A DNA stretch of 64,000 nucleotides from an uncultured Paracoccaceae bacterium (GTDB lineage Bacteria > Pseudomonadota > Alphaproteobacteria > Rhodobacterales > Rhodobacteraceae), in assembly GCA_947495295.1 (NCBI GenBank), contig CANLYJ010000002.1, positions 124,001 through 188,000 of the forward strand, written 5' to 3'. The notes under the pieces are model-generated. The model had not been told where the DNA came from. It did not search any database and worked only from the letters and a program-made list of their open reading frames with translations. Within the stretch, counting starts at the first letter, position 1. The number at the start of each line of letters is the position of its first letter. Positions 17,471 to 26,859 of the stretch are shown piece after piece. A program made the position numbers and the translations under genes.

Positions 17471-19471
17471 ATGGCATATTTTCTGGGTGTCGATACCGGG
17501 GGCACCTATACCGATGCGGTGCTGCTGGATGAGGCGGCAGATCAGGTCATTGCCACGGCAAAGGCGCTGACGACCCGGCCCGACCTTGCGGCAGGCGTGG
17601 GTGCGGCGATTGATGCCGCGTTGGCCAGTGCTGACGTGCCGGTGGATCAGGTTGCGATGGTGTCGCTTTCCACCACGCTGGCCACCAATGCATTGGTCGA
17701 AGGGCAAGGCGGGCGCGTCGCGCTGGTGGCCATTGGCTTTGCAGACGGTGAATTAAGCCGTGCAGGCTTGGCGGATGCGATGGGCGATGATCCGGTGATC
17801 CGCATCGCGGGCGGTCACGACCATGGCGGGGCCGAAAAGCAACCTTTGGATCTGGACGCTTTGGCCGATGCATTGGAGGCGCTTGGTGACGGGATCACCG
17901 GCGTTGCCGTTGCTGCCAGCTTTGCCGCGCGCAATCCGGTACATGAGGTTGCCGCCCGTGATTTGATCCGCGCCAGGACTGGTAAACCCGTGACCTGTGG
18001 GCATGAGTTGTCCAATGCATTGGGTGGCCCGAAACGTGCCCTGACCGCCGTGCTGAATGCCCGGCTGATTGGCCTGATTGATGGGTTGATCACCGCATGT
18101 GAAGGGCACCTGACCCAGTTGGGTATTACCGCCCCATTGATGGTTGTGCGCGGCGATGGCGCCTTGATCTCCGCTGATCTGGCCCGCGCCAAACCGATTG
18201 AAACCATCCTTAGTGGGCCAGCCGCATCGGTGGCGGGGGCCAGTTGGCTGACCGGTGCAAAGACTGCGCTGGTCAGCGATATTGGCGGCACCACTACGGA
18301 TGTCTGCCTGCTGCAGGACGGCAAGCCGCAGATTGATCCGCAAGGCGCGCAGGTTGGCCCGTACCGCACCATGGTTGAGGCCGTGGCGATGCGCACAACA
18401 GGTCTTGGCGGCGATAGCGAGGTGCATGTGACCGAAGGGCTGGCCGGGGGGCTGCGCCTGGGGCCGCGTCGGGTCATGCCCATTGCCCTGGCGGCAAGGA
18501 AACACCCACAGCTTATTCATGACAGCTTGGATAAGGCGTTGGCATTGGACGTACCCGCCCTTGATGGCGGAAAGTTTGTGCTGCCCGTGGTGCCGGATAT
18601 TCCTGCCGGGCTTGACCCGCGCGAGAAGGCGGTGATGGAAAGGCTGGCCGCCGGGCCAATGCGCCTGGGGCAGGCTGCGGTGACCCGGCTGGAGGGGGCA
18701 GCCCTGAACCGCCTGATCACACGCGGGATGGTGATGTTGGCGGGGATCACCCCATCGGATACCTGCCACACGCTTGGCTTGTTGGCCGACTGGGATCATG
18801 ACGCCGCCACCAAGGCACTGACACTGGCAGCCCGACAGCGCACCGGTGCAGGCCAGCGGATCGCGGTAGATGCCGGGACGCTGGCGCAGATGATCGTCGA
18901 TCAATTGACCGCCCAGACCGTTGATTGCCTGCTGCAAACGGCCTTTGCCGAAGATGGTTGGGGCGATGACCCTGCCAGTCTGGTCCAGCATCCGCTGACC
19001 GTTGCCGGGCTGAACCGGCACAAAGGTCTGATCAGGGTCGAGATGGCGCTGGGACTGCCGGTCATCGGGCTGGGCGCCTCTGCCACGACCTATTATGGGG
19101 CGGTGGGTGACAGGTTGGGCACGCAGATGATCCTGCCGGAACATGCCGGTGTGGCCAATGCCGTGGGGGCAGTGGTGGGGCAGGTCGCGATGCGGGCGAC
19201 AGGGTCGGTGACATCCGCAGGTGGTGGTCGATACCTTGCGCATTTGCGTGACGGGCCAGCCCCATTTGATCTGCCCGATGACGCGATTGCCGCGCTCACA
19301 ACCGCCTTGCAAGATGAGGCGACAGCGCGCGCCCACGCGTCGGGTGTGGATACGCCGCAATTGCGCGTGGATTGCGAAAGGTCAGAGGCGAATGTCGAGG
19401 GTCAGGCGATGTTTGTGTCGGCGGATATCACCGTGACAGCCAGCGGACGGCCTCGGATTGCACTTGGCTGA
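17471..19471 (+). CDS. Hydantoinase/oxoprolinase family protein
   Basis: A 666-residue protein with the ASKHA ATPase pattern of hydantoinase A/5-oxoprolinase. GVDTGGTYTDAVLLDE at the N-terminus and VSDIGGTTTDVCLL near residue 275 are the phosphate loops, and LSGPAASVAGA precedes the second. GGAGG lies 4 bases before ATG. Family members hydrolyse hydantoins, 5-oxoproline or N-methylhydantoin, or carboxylate ketones, with ATP, usually with a HyuB partner; no HyuB is present here, so this is a stand-alone subunit type of unknown substrate. Confidence 0.83.
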   Translation: MAYFLGVDTGGTYTDAVLLDEAADQVIATAKALTTRPDLAAGVGAAIDAALASADVPVDQVAMVSLSTTLATNALVEGQGGRVALVAIGFADGELSRAGLADAMGDDPVIRIAGGHDHGGAEKQPLDLDALADALEALGDGITGVAVAASFAARNPVHEVAARDLIRARTGKPVTCGHELSNALGGPKRALTAVLNARLIGLIDGLITACEGHLTQLGITAPLMVVRGDGALISADLARAKPIETILSGPAASVAGASWLTGAKTALVSDIGGTTTDVCLLQDGKPQIDPQGAQVGPYRTMVEAVAMRTTGLGGDSEVHVTEGLAGGLRLGPRRVMPIALAARKHPQLIHDSLDKALALDVPALDGGKFVLPVVPDIPAGLDPREKAVMERLAAGPMRLGQAAVTRLEGAALNRLITRGMVMLAGITPSDTCHTLGLLADWDHDAATKALTLAARQRTGAGQRIAVDAGTLAQMIVDQLTAQTVDCLLQTAFAEDGWGDDPASLVQHPLTVAGLNRHKGLIRVEMALGLPVIGLGASATTYYGAVGDRLGTQMILPEHAGVANAVGAVVGQVAMRATGSVTSAGGGRYLAHLRDGPAPFDLPDDAIAALTTALQDEATARAHASGVDTPQLRVDCERSEANVEGQAMFVSADITVTASGRPRIALG

Positions 19472-19550
19472 CACTCACTTTCCCGTCAGGAACATTGCGC
19501 CAGCCGGGCACATCGGCCACAAGGTCGCAGCGTTCTGACAGAAAGACCTG

Positions 19551-20159
19551 ATGCTCGACCGACTTGCCCGCCAGATCATTGATCCACCGTTGAACCAACT
19601 GGGGCGTGGCCTTGCCGTGCGTGGGGTCAGTGCCGACGGGGTGACGCTGGCCGGATTGGTGCTGGGGTTGCTGGCGGCCGTGATGATCGCGCTGGGCGCG
19701 CCGGGTCTTGCCCTGATCCCGCTATTGGCCAGCCGATTGGCCGATGGGTTGGACGGGGCCGTGGCGCGTGCCACGCGCAAGACCGACTTTGGCGGATACC
19801 TTGATATCGCGGCGGATTTTCTGTTTTACGGAGCGATCCCCTTGGGCTTTGTGCTGGCCGATCCGGTTGCCAACGGGGCCGCAGGGGCATTTTTGCTGAC
19901 GGCGTTCTATTTCAACGGCACCAGCTTTCTGGGCTATGCCATTCTGGCCGAAAAGCACGGGCACAAGACGGACGCGCAGGGCCAGAAATCGCTTTATTAC
20001 TCAAACGGCATTCTGGAAGGGACCGAGACGATCATCTTCTTCATCCTTCTGTGCCTGTTGCCGCACCACTTCGCGTTGATGTCATGGGTCTTTGGTGCGC
20101 TTTGCTTTGCCACAGCGACCTTACGCATCTACGCTGCCAAAAAAATCTATACCGACTAA
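19551..20159 (+). CDS. CDP-alcohol phosphatidyltransferase family protein
   Basis: A 202-residue membrane protein with about five to six helices. The family signature appears as ADGLDGAVAR followed by GGYLDIAADF (residues about 63-90), with the aspartates that bind Mg and CDP-alcohol. It probably makes a phospholipid or related lipid in the inner membrane from CDP-diacylglycerol; the acceptor is not evident. The gene precedes and may be cotranscribed with the YnjBCD-like ABC genes (9-base gap). Confidence 0.85.
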   Translation: MLDRLARQIIDPPLNQLGRGLAVRGVSADGVTLAGLVLGLLAAVMIALGAPGLALIPLLASRLADGLDGAVARATRKTDFGGYLDIAADFLFYGAIPLGFVLADPVANGAAGAFLLTAFYFNGTSFLGYAILAEKHGHKTDAQGQKSLYYSNGILEGTETIIFFILLCLLPHHFALMSWVFGALCFATATLRIYAAKKIYTD

Positions 20160-20168
20160 AGGATCGAC

Positions 20169-21371
20169 ATGATGAAACACCTCGCCGTTCTGGCCGCGTT
20201 GCTGGCCCCCTTGCCCGCATTGGCAGACCCTGATCCCGCCGATTGGGATGCCGTCACAGCCGAGGCCGAAGGCCAGACCGTTTACTGGAACGCATGGGGT
20301 GGATCGACCACGACCAATGATTTTATCGCATGGGTCGGTGACCGCGTGGCCGAGGATTACGGGGTGACGCTGGAACATGTAAAGCTGACGGATACTGCCG
20401 ATGCGGTCACCCGTGTGTTGTCCGAAAAGCAGGCGGGCGAAAATGACGATGGTGCCATCGACATGATCTGGATTAACGGGGCGAATTTTGCCGCGATGAA
20501 AGAGGCTGATCTGCTTTTCGGCCCTTATGCTGAACAGCTGCCGAACTGGGCTGTCGTGGATTATGAGGGCAAGTCGGTGCAGACCGATTTCACCGTACCG
20601 GTTGAAGGCTATGAAAGCCCCTGGGCCATGGCGCAGGTGGTCTTTGTCCATGATACGGCGGATATGCCCGACAGCTTGGGGTCGATGCAGGCGCTTCTGG
20701 AATGGACAAAGGCCAATCCGGGGCGTTTCAGCTATCCGCAGCCACCGGATTTTCTGGGCACGACGTTCCTGAAACAGGTGTTGGTTGATATCCTGCCCGA
20801 TCCTGCCGTTCTGGCGGAACCGGTCAGTGATGAGACCTATGATGACGTGACCGCACCGCTTTGGGCCTATCTGGATGAGCTGACGCCGAACCTGTGGCGC
20901 GAAGGCAAGGCATACCCGGCCACCGGCACGGCCATGTTCCCGCTGATCGCGGATGGCGAATTGGATTTGTCGATTTCGTTCAGCCCAGGTGCCGCGTCGA
21001 CAGCCATTGCCAATAGTGAACTGCCCCCAACGGTGCGCACATTCGTGCTGGACAAGGGCACCATCGGCAATGCGTCTTTCGTGGCAATTCCTTACAATTC
21101 AGGTTCCAAGGCCGGTGCAATGATCGTCGCCAATTTCCTGATGTCGCCCGAAGCACAAGCGCGTGCGCAGGACCCTGATGTTCTGGGCTACGGTACGGTG
21201 CTGAACATGGACGCCCTGTCGGACGCAGATCGCGCGCTGTTTGACGCGCTGGACCTTGGCGTCGCGACACTGTCACCGGCCGAGCTTGGCACCGTGCAGG
21301 CCGAACCGCACCCCAGCTGGATGACCCGGATCGGCGATGACTGGATGACCCGCTACGGCGTTGCGCAGTAA
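20169..21371 (+). CDS. YnjB-type ABC transporter substrate-binding protein
   Basis: A 400-residue periplasmic protein with a signal peptide (LAVLAALLAPLPALA). The mature protein reads like an iron/thiamine/sulfate-type extracellular solute-binding protein, with VYWNAWGGS, DMIWINGANF and a late FVAIPYNSGS and ANFLMSPEAQAR. In this subfamily (YnjB) the gene precedes a fused double permease and an ATPase, as here. Substrate unknown; a thiamine-like or metal-complex ligand has been suggested for the family by homology only. AGGA precedes ATG by 5 bases. Confidence 0.8.
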   Translation: MMKHLAVLAALLAPLPALADPDPADWDAVTAEAEGQTVYWNAWGGSTTTNDFIAWVGDRVAEDYGVTLEHVKLTDTADAVTRVLSEKQAGENDDGAIDMIWINGANFAAMKEADLLFGPYAEQLPNWAVVDYEGKSVQTDFTVPVEGYESPWAMAQVVFVHDTADMPDSLGSMQALLEWTKANPGRFSYPQPPDFLGTTFLKQVLVDILPDPAVLAEPVSDETYDDVTAPLWAYLDELTPNLWREGKAYPATGTAMFPLIADGELDLSISFSPGAASTAIANSELPPTVRTFVLDKGTIGNASFVAIPYNSGSKAGAMIVANFLMSPEAQARAQDPDVLGYGTVLNMDALSDADRALFDALDLGVATLSPAELGTVQAEPHPSWMTRIGDDWMTRYGVAQ

Positions 21372-21375
21372 GCAA

Positions 21376-23145
21376 GTGTCGGGCTTGGCGCAGGCGCGTC
21401 CCAGACCTGATCCGGGACCTCTACCCGAGCCAAGAGGCCCCGGGTCAAGCCCGGGGCGCCGTCGCTTTCCACCGGCACTGCCTGTCCTGACACTCCTCGT
21501 CATGCTTGGTCCGGTGGTTGCGGGCCTTTGGGGCACGCTATTGCCCGCCTTCGGTCATTTGCCTGCCGCTGGCATTACCGGCCCGTCACTGGACCCGTTT
21601 CGCGACTTGTTTGATTGGGCCGGTCTGCCCCGTGCGATGGTCTTGTCGGTCAGCACGGGGTTGATCGCCACCGCCGCTTCCCTGCTGATCGTGATGCTGA
21701 TCACGGCCGGATGGTCGGGCACACGGCCCTTTCGCCTGCTGGAGCGGTTGTTATCCCCGCTTTTGTCCGTGCCCCATGCGGCAGCAGCGTTTGGGCTGGC
21801 GTTCCTGATCGCACCGTCAGGTTGGCTATCGCGCCTTGTGTCGCCGGGGCTGACGGGCTGGGATCGTCCGCCAGACCTGTTGATTGTGCAGGACACATGG
21901 GGCCTGACCATGACGGCAGGCCTGATTGTCAAAGAGGTGCCGTTCCTGTTGCTGATCACGCTGGCCGCATTAGGGCAGGCAGATGCAAGACGCAGCGTGG
22001 CGATTTCACAAGCGCTGGGATACGGGCGGCTGACCGGGTGGCTCAAAACCGTGTTTCCGCGGGTCTATGCCCAGATCAGGCCACCGATTTACGTCGTTCT
22101 GGCCTATTCGATGTCTGTTGTGGATGTGGCCGTAATCCTGGGTCCGAACACGCCGCCGCCCCTATCTGTCCAAATCGTCAAATGGATGTCCGATCCTGAC
22201 CTGGCAATGCGTTTGGAAGGGGCGGCAGGGGCGTTGCTACAACTGCTGCTGGTGATCGGCGCGCTGGTATTTTGGCGGCTGGGCGAAATGGCCGCGCGTG
22301 TCATTGGTCAGCGCTGGATCATTGCTGGCCGCAGGGGCCGGTTTGACGCGGTCACGGCGCAAATTGCCCTCGGATTTGGCACCGCATGTGCGCTGGCCGT
22401 TTTGTTGGGGGTCGTTGTCCTGACGATCTGGTCATTTGCTGGCTATTGGGGCTTTCCTGACGCGCTGCCCGATCAGCTGACATGGCGCAACTGGATGCGC
22501 CACGGCCCCGGCACGATGGAGGCGCTGGGCGAGACTGCGTTGATTGCGGGCATTGTCGCCCTTGCCGCGCTGATCCTGACCATCGGCTGCCTTGAGGCTG
22601 AATATCGTTATGGCCTGCATATTAGCCAGCGCGGGATCTGGTTGCTTTATCTGCCACTTCTGATCCCGCAAACGGCTTTTTTGCCGGGGCTGCAAACACT
22701 CTTGTTGGGGATCGGGGCCGATGTGGGCCGTGGCCCGGTGATGGCCGCGCATCTGGTGTTTGTTCTGCCATATGTTTTCCTATCGCTGGCCGATCCGTTC
22801 CGCGCCTGGGACGCGCGGATGGGCACCATTGCCGCCGCCTTGCGTGCCAGCCCGAACGGCGTGCTGTGGCGGGTCCGTTTGCCGATGTTGCTGCGCCCGA
22901 TTTTGACGGCGCTGGCGGTGGGTCTGGCGGTGTCCGTCGGGCAATACCTGCCGACCCTGCTGATTGGCGGCGGTCGGGTCGCGACCTTGACCACAGAGGC
23001 TGTCGCGCTGGCATCCGGCGGGGACAGGCGGGCAATTGGGGTGTATGGGCTGATGCAAACCGGGGCCGCGCTGGTGCCTTTTGCGCTGGCATTGCTGGTG
23101 CCCGCCCTGGTGTGGCGTAACAGACGGGGACTGCGACATGGATAA
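21376..23145 (+). CDS. YnjC-type ABC transporter permease, fused two-domain form
   Basis: An about 590-residue membrane protein with two consecutive binding-protein-dependent permease domains, each with an EAA-like loop (ISQALGYGRLTGW in the first, AALRASPNGVLWRVRLP in the second). The start is uncertain: TTG 21361, GTG 21376 and TTG 21385 are in frame, and no ATG occurs until 21502, inside what looks like the first helix (ALPVLTLLVMLGPVVAG). Starts before 21398 translate through a palindromic repeat copy and give a Pro/Gly/Arg-rich N-terminal extension. CTG 21478 is a further candidate. It overlaps the ATPase gene by 8 bases. Confidence 0.8.
   Translation: MSGLAQARPRPDPGPLPEPRGPGSSPGRRRFPPALPVLTLLVMLGPVVAGLWGTLLPAFGHLPAAGITGPSLDPFRDLFDWAGLPRAMVLSVSTGLIATAASLLIVMLITAGWSGTRPFRLLERLLSPLLSVPHAAAAFGLAFLIAPSGWLSRLVSPGLTGWDRPPDLLIVQDTWGLTMTAGLIVKEVPFLLLITLAALGQADARRSVAISQALGYGRLTGWLKTVFPRVYAQIRPPIYVVLAYSMSVVDVAVILGPNTPPPLSVQIVKWMSDPDLAMRLEGAAGALLQLLLVIGALVFWRLGEMAARVIGQRWIIAGRRGRFDAVTAQIALGFGTACALAVLLGVVVLTIWSFAGYWGFPDALPDQLTWRNWMRHGPGTMEALGETALIAGIVALAALILTIGCLEAEYRYGLHISQRGIWLLYLPLLIPQTAFLPGLQTLLLGIGADVGRGPVMAAHLVFVLPYVFLSLADPFRAWDARMGTIAAALRASPNGVLWRVRLPMLLRPILTALAVGLAVSVGQYLPTLLIGGGRVATLTTEAVALASGGDRRAIGVYGLMQTGAALVPFALALLVPALVWRNRRGLRHG
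21398..21457. repeat. Palindromic repeat element, diverged copy inside the permease start region
   Basis: Arms at 21398-21421 and 21434-21457 resemble those at 16079 and 56073 (GTCC..., TGATCCGGGACCTC; GAGGCCCCGGGTCAAG), but pairing is imperfect and the loop is 12 rather than 16 bases. It falls between the SBP stop and the first permease helix, in frame with the permease. Confidence 0.75.
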
Positions 23146-23773
23146 GGGGTTATCGCTGCGGCATGTGACGATCAGCAAAGGCGGCGCGCCTTTGCTATCC
23201 GTGCATCACGATATCGGCCCGGGCGAGGTTTTGACGGTCATGGGGCCATCAGGCGTCGGCAAATCAACGCTGCTGGCCTTTATCACAGGCACACTGGCCC
23301 CCGATTTTCAGGCAACGGGCGAGGTTTGTCTGGATGGGCACGATATCACCCACGCCCCACCGCATCAGCGGCGCGTGGGTATCCTGTTTCAGGATGATCT
23401 GCTGTTTCCGCATCTATCGGTTGGGGCCAATCTGGCCTTTGGGTTGCAACCCGGTGGGACGACAACCGAACGCAAGGCAAAAATCGCCGAGGCGCTGGAC
23501 GAGGTCGGCCTGAGCGGTTTCGAAACCCGTGATCCCGCAACCCTGTCAGGCGGGCAAAAGGCGCGCGTGGCCCTGATGCGGATGCTTTTGTCAGAACCAT
23601 GCGGACTGCTGCTGGATGAACCGTTTTCGCGGCTGGATGCAGCCCTGCGCGCGCAAGTGCGGGACATGGTTTTTGACCGGGCAAGGGCGCGCGAATTGCC
23701 TGTGTTGATGGTCACGCATGACGCCGAAGATGCCCGGGCAGCAGGCGGTGTAATCGTGACATTGGGCGACTGA
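23138..23773 (+). CDS. YnjD-type ABC transporter ATP-binding protein
   Basis: A 211-residue ATPase with Walker A GPSGVGKST (about residues 35-43), Q-loop LFQDDLLFPHLSVG, signature LSGGQKARVALMRMLL, Walker B LLLDEPFSRLD and the switch histidine in VTHDAED. It begins 8 bases before the permease stop, so translation is coupled. It completes the YnjBCD-like importer with the two upstream genes. It ends about 100 bases before the convergent oxidoreductase gene, and no clear terminator was seen there. Confidence 0.92.
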   Translation: MDKGLSLRHVTISKGGAPLLSVHHDIGPGEVLTVMGPSGVGKSTLLAFITGTLAPDFQATGEVCLDGHDITHAPPHQRRVGILFQDDLLFPHLSVGANLAFGLQPGGTTTERKAKIAEALDEVGLSGFETRDPATLSGGQKARVALMRMLLSEPCGLLLDEPFSRLDAALRAQVRDMVFDRARARELPVLMVTHDAEDARAAGGVIVTLGD

Positions 23774-23871
23774 CGGTCCAACCCGTTCTGCAACCGGCCC
23801 GAGAATTCAGATGCAAATCAGTTCGCTGGCCCTGCGACCTTTCTTTGCGACACCAAAGGCGCGAACCGGCG

Positions 23872-25149
23872 CTAGCGAAGCTTTTCAAGTAGCGAATAGT
23901 AGATCATTCCCATGGCCACCATCAGACTGCCTGCACGCCGCCCAACCAGCAGGCGCAGGTGTTTGACATTTGCGAAGACATCAAAACGTTCCAGATGGCC
24001 CGTAATGGCTTCGGCGATGACTTCACCCAGAATATGGGTGAGCGCGATGCCGTGGCCGGAAAAGCCCTGAACGTAGAACACGTTGTCAGAGAGTTTGCCG
24101 ACCTCGGGAATGCGGTTGATGATGATGCCGTCCATCCCGCTCCAGGAATAGTCGATCTTGATACCTTTTAGGCGGGGGAACGTGCGTTCCAGCGCCGGGC
24201 GCAGCTCTGCCTCGATGTTTTTGGTATTCACGCCAGAGTAGTTCGTGCCACCGCCAAACAGCAGCCGCTTGTCAGCGGTCAGGCGGTAGTAATCAAGCAC
24301 AAACCGGGAATCATACACAGCGATATCCTGCGGGTTGATCTTATCTGCCATGTCCCCCAACGGCGCTGTCGCCATGATGCTGAGTGATGCCGGAAATAAC
24401 GCGCCTCCCAGCCTTTTTTGGTCCAGCAGGTGATATGCATTCCCCGCGATCATCACCGCATTGGCGGTCACAGAACCGTTCTGTGTCACAACGCGCGGTG
24501 TCGCCCCATGTTCGATACCTGTCACTTCGGATTGCTCAAAAATAAGCGCGCCCGCGCCAGCCGCTGCGCGTGCCTCGCCCAGGCACAGGTTCAGCGAATG
24601 CACATGCATGTTCTTGGTGTTCAGCAATCCACCACAATAGAGGTCAGTTTCCAGATAGTCGGGCATCTGTCTTGCGTCGAGCATGGTCAGCACATCACCC
24701 ATGCCCCGGCGCTGGCCTTCCTCGTATATCTGGGCGAGCTCTTTCATATGGCTTGGTTTCATCGCTGTTTGCATCTGGCCACACTTCAAATCGCAGTCGA
24801 TGCCGTATTTCTTGACCCGTTTCTGAATGATGTCGTGGCCGCGCCACCGCAGGTCCCAGACAAAATCATCTGCGGCACTTCCCAGAGTTTTGCGAAACTC
24901 TCTTGCCATTGCCCTGTCGCCTGACAGGCTACCGGTGATCTGGCCGCCGTTGCGACCGGTAGCACCCCAACCAATTTTCTTTGCCTCCAGTACGGCGACT
25001 TTAAGCCCGCGTTCGGTCAATTCCACTGCTGCAGCGACGCCAGAAAAACCACCACCAATAATCGCGACATCGACGCGGTGATCCCCGGTCAGTGCGGGAT
25101 AGGCCGTGGTATCATTGCGCGTCGCTGCATAGTAGCTGGTTGTGTGCAA
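23872..25149 (-). CDS. FAD-dependent oxidoreductase, gamma-glutamylputrescine oxidase-like
   Basis: A 425-residue DAO-family flavoprotein. VAIIGGGFSGVAAAVEL (about residues 28-44) is the dinucleotide-binding motif, and GWGATGRNGGQI follows as in PuuB-like amine oxidases. The C-terminal FSGHGIALTHILGEVIAEAI is the second FAD segment. It probably oxidises a (glutamyl- or acetyl-) polyamine or related secondary amine. It follows a deacetylase-like gene 38 bases downstream on the same strand, which supports a polyamine route. It is not an unambiguous PuuB; other glycine/sarcosine-oxidase-like substrates are possible. Confidence 0.8.
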   Translation of the reverse strand: MHTTSYYAATRNDTTAYPALTGDHRVDVAIIGGGFSGVAAAVELTERGLKVAVLEAKKIGWGATGRNGGQITGSLSGDRAMAREFRKTLGSAADDFVWDLRWRGHDIIQKRVKKYGIDCDLKCGQMQTAMKPSHMKELAQIYEEGQRRGMGDVLTMLDARQMPDYLETDLYCGGLLNTKNMHVHSLNLCLGEARAAAGAGALIFEQSEVTGIEHGATPRVVTQNGSVTANAVMIAGNAYHLLDQKRLGGALFPASLSIMATAPLGDMADKINPQDIAVYDSRFVLDYYRLTADKRLLFGGGTNYSGVNTKNIEAELRPALERTFPRLKGIKIDYSWSGMDGIIINRIPEVGKLSDNVFYVQGFSGHGIALTHILGEVIAEAITGHLERFDVFANVKHLRLLVGRRAGSLMVAMGMIYYSLLEKLR

Positions 25150-25187
25150 AGCTGTGATCCTTCGAGATAGTTGTTTGGGGGCGATAC

Positions 25188-26225
25188 TCAGTCAGCGGCC
25201 TGGTCGAACCCCTGAAGGACGTTTACGGCGTTGATGCCAACCTGTTCAACAGCATAGCCGCCCTCCAACAAGAAAACGGTAGGGAGATTCAGTGCAGCAA
25301 TCGCCTGACCGTAATCAGTGAAGTCATCACTTTCCAACTTGAAAAAGCTGATCGGGTCTTCCTTGAATGTGTCAACACCGAGTGAGACAATGAGAACGTC
25401 CGCGTCATAGGCCTTAATCCGCGCGCGCGCCTGATCAAGCGCTGCTTTCCAGATGTCGTAGGTCGCACCCGGTGGCAGTGGATAGTTCACGTTAAAGCCA
25501 TGACCAACCCCTTCGCCCTCCTCTTCAGCGTGGCCAAGGAAATGCGGGAATGCGTGCAATGGGTCGCCATGGATGGAAAGAAACAGGACGTCGTCGCGCT
25601 CATAAAAGATGTGCTGTGTGCCATTGCCATGGTGAAAATCGACATCCAGAATGGCGGCCCTTTTCGCGCCCTTGGTCAACGCGTGTTGGGCCGCAATGGC
25701 TGCATTATTCAAAAAGCAATAGCCCCCGAACTGATCAACCGCCGCATGATGGCCCGGCGGGCGGCAAAGGCCAAAGGCTGCGCGTTCACCAGACAAGACC
25801 AAATCCGTTGCGGTCAATGCCACATCCTTACTGGCAAGTGCCGCTTCCCAAGTGCCCTCTGACACCGTGGTTTCGCTGGCCAGCGCATAGTATCCGATTT
25901 TCCCCTCGATCATTTCGGGGATGTGGGGTGAGTTCATGGTGCGTGTGGGCCAGCAATTGGCCATTGCTTCGCCGCCAAAGCCAGCGGCCGCCCAGTCAGA
26001 CGCGCAGGTTTCCAAGAACTGGACAAACCCTGCATCATGCACCGCCAGCACGGGTTCCAGCCCGTAAGCATCTGGCGCCAGCACTTGTCCCAACTGCTGA
26101 GAGATAACACGTTCCAGAATAATCTCTGCCCGGCGCGGACACTCGAAAGGCGCGACAATTGTGCCTTCGTGTATCTCGATTTTTGCATCACGCAGTTTGT
26201 GTTTGTCAGTATAAACTGTACGCAT
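25188..26225 (-). CDS. Acetylpolyamine amidohydrolase / histone deacetylase family
   Basis: A 345-residue zinc amidohydrolase. RPPGHHAAVDQFGGYCFLNN holds the tandem catalytic histidines, DVDFHHGNGTQ holds zinc ligands, and SLGVDTFKEDPIS holds the third. The N-terminal loop with IEIHEG and PFECPRRAEIIL is typical of bacterial acetylpolyamine amidohydrolases, which remove acetyl groups from acetylputrescine, -cadaverine or -spermidine. The PuuB-like oxidase lies just downstream, giving a deacetylation-then-oxidation pair. The promoter should be in the long gap after 26225. Confidence 0.88.
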   Translation of the reverse strand: MRTVYTDKHKLRDAKIEIHEGTIVAPFECPRRAEIILERVISQQLGQVLAPDAYGLEPVLAVHDAGFVQFLETCASDWAAAGFGGEAMANCWPTRTMNSPHIPEMIEGKIGYYALASETTVSEGTWEAALASKDVALTATDLVLSGERAAFGLCRPPGHHAAVDQFGGYCFLNNAAIAAQHALTKGAKRAAILDVDFHHGNGTQHIFYERDDVLFLSIHGDPLHAFPHFLGHAEEEGEGVGHGFNVNYPLPPGATYDIWKAALDQARARIKAYDADVLIVSLGVDTFKEDPISFFKLESDDFTDYGQAIAALNLPTVFLLEGGYAVEQVGINAVNVLQGFDQAAD

Positions 26226-26859
26226 CGTTGTCTCGTTCAGAAATGCATGCGACGCCGCCTTTTTGAGACATCACCGCTTGGTTTGCGACATAGGCATCAC
26301 ACACTGAAATTGAAATCAATGGGACCGGAACCTCGCGCTGCTTTGGTGTCAAGGCCGCCGATGCGGGTCGATCATTTAGTGTGTTCAGGCCCTAAATGGT
26401 CGCGATCAGGTATTTTGCATCAATCACGTGTTTTGTCGTCATGCGCCTCAGCACTTTCTGATTCGGCCCAGCCGCAGCGTTGCCAACAGGCCGATGCTGC
26501 CGTTTTCCAAACGGTGCTGAAGCCGTGATTCATGATCCATTTCACACACGCAGTTTCGAAACTGAAATTTTTGTCGTTGGTGTGGATTTCACAATTGGAC
26601 AGTTCTGCACCCAGCACATCATCAAAGCTCCAACACGCGCAATATTCGCTTAATGCATTGATATTTATAGTTAAAATTGTTCGCTTTGCACGAGAATACA
26701 ATGCTGGCATTCACCTCTGCGTCTCACTTTCGCGCAACAATAGTCGTGATTTACCGCCATTTTGCCGCAAAAATCGCATATTTCTTAAGAATACGTTGAC
26801 CCATCTAATGCCTCCATAACTGGTGTCCCCAACTGCAAAAGCCTCGAAAGGGTTCGACT
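26226..26859. other. 634-base stretch without a confident gene
   Basis: This divergent gap is richer in A and T than its surroundings, especially 26540-26800. Short frames on both strands (for example 26420-26710 minus) have no family resemblance or ribosome binding site. It must contain the promoters of the deacetylase gene and the PstS-OmpA gene. No clear Pho box or inverted repeat was found. Confidence 0.4.

Noticed and set aside
17753..19360. 535-codon minus-strand frame opposite the hydantoinase-like gene
   Set aside because: Shadow of the plus-strand gene, which has ATPase motifs; the antisense peptide has none.
26420..26710. 96-codon minus-strand frame in the A/T-rich gap
   Set aside because: No ribosome binding site or family resemblance, and it competes with an equally poor plus-strand frame.
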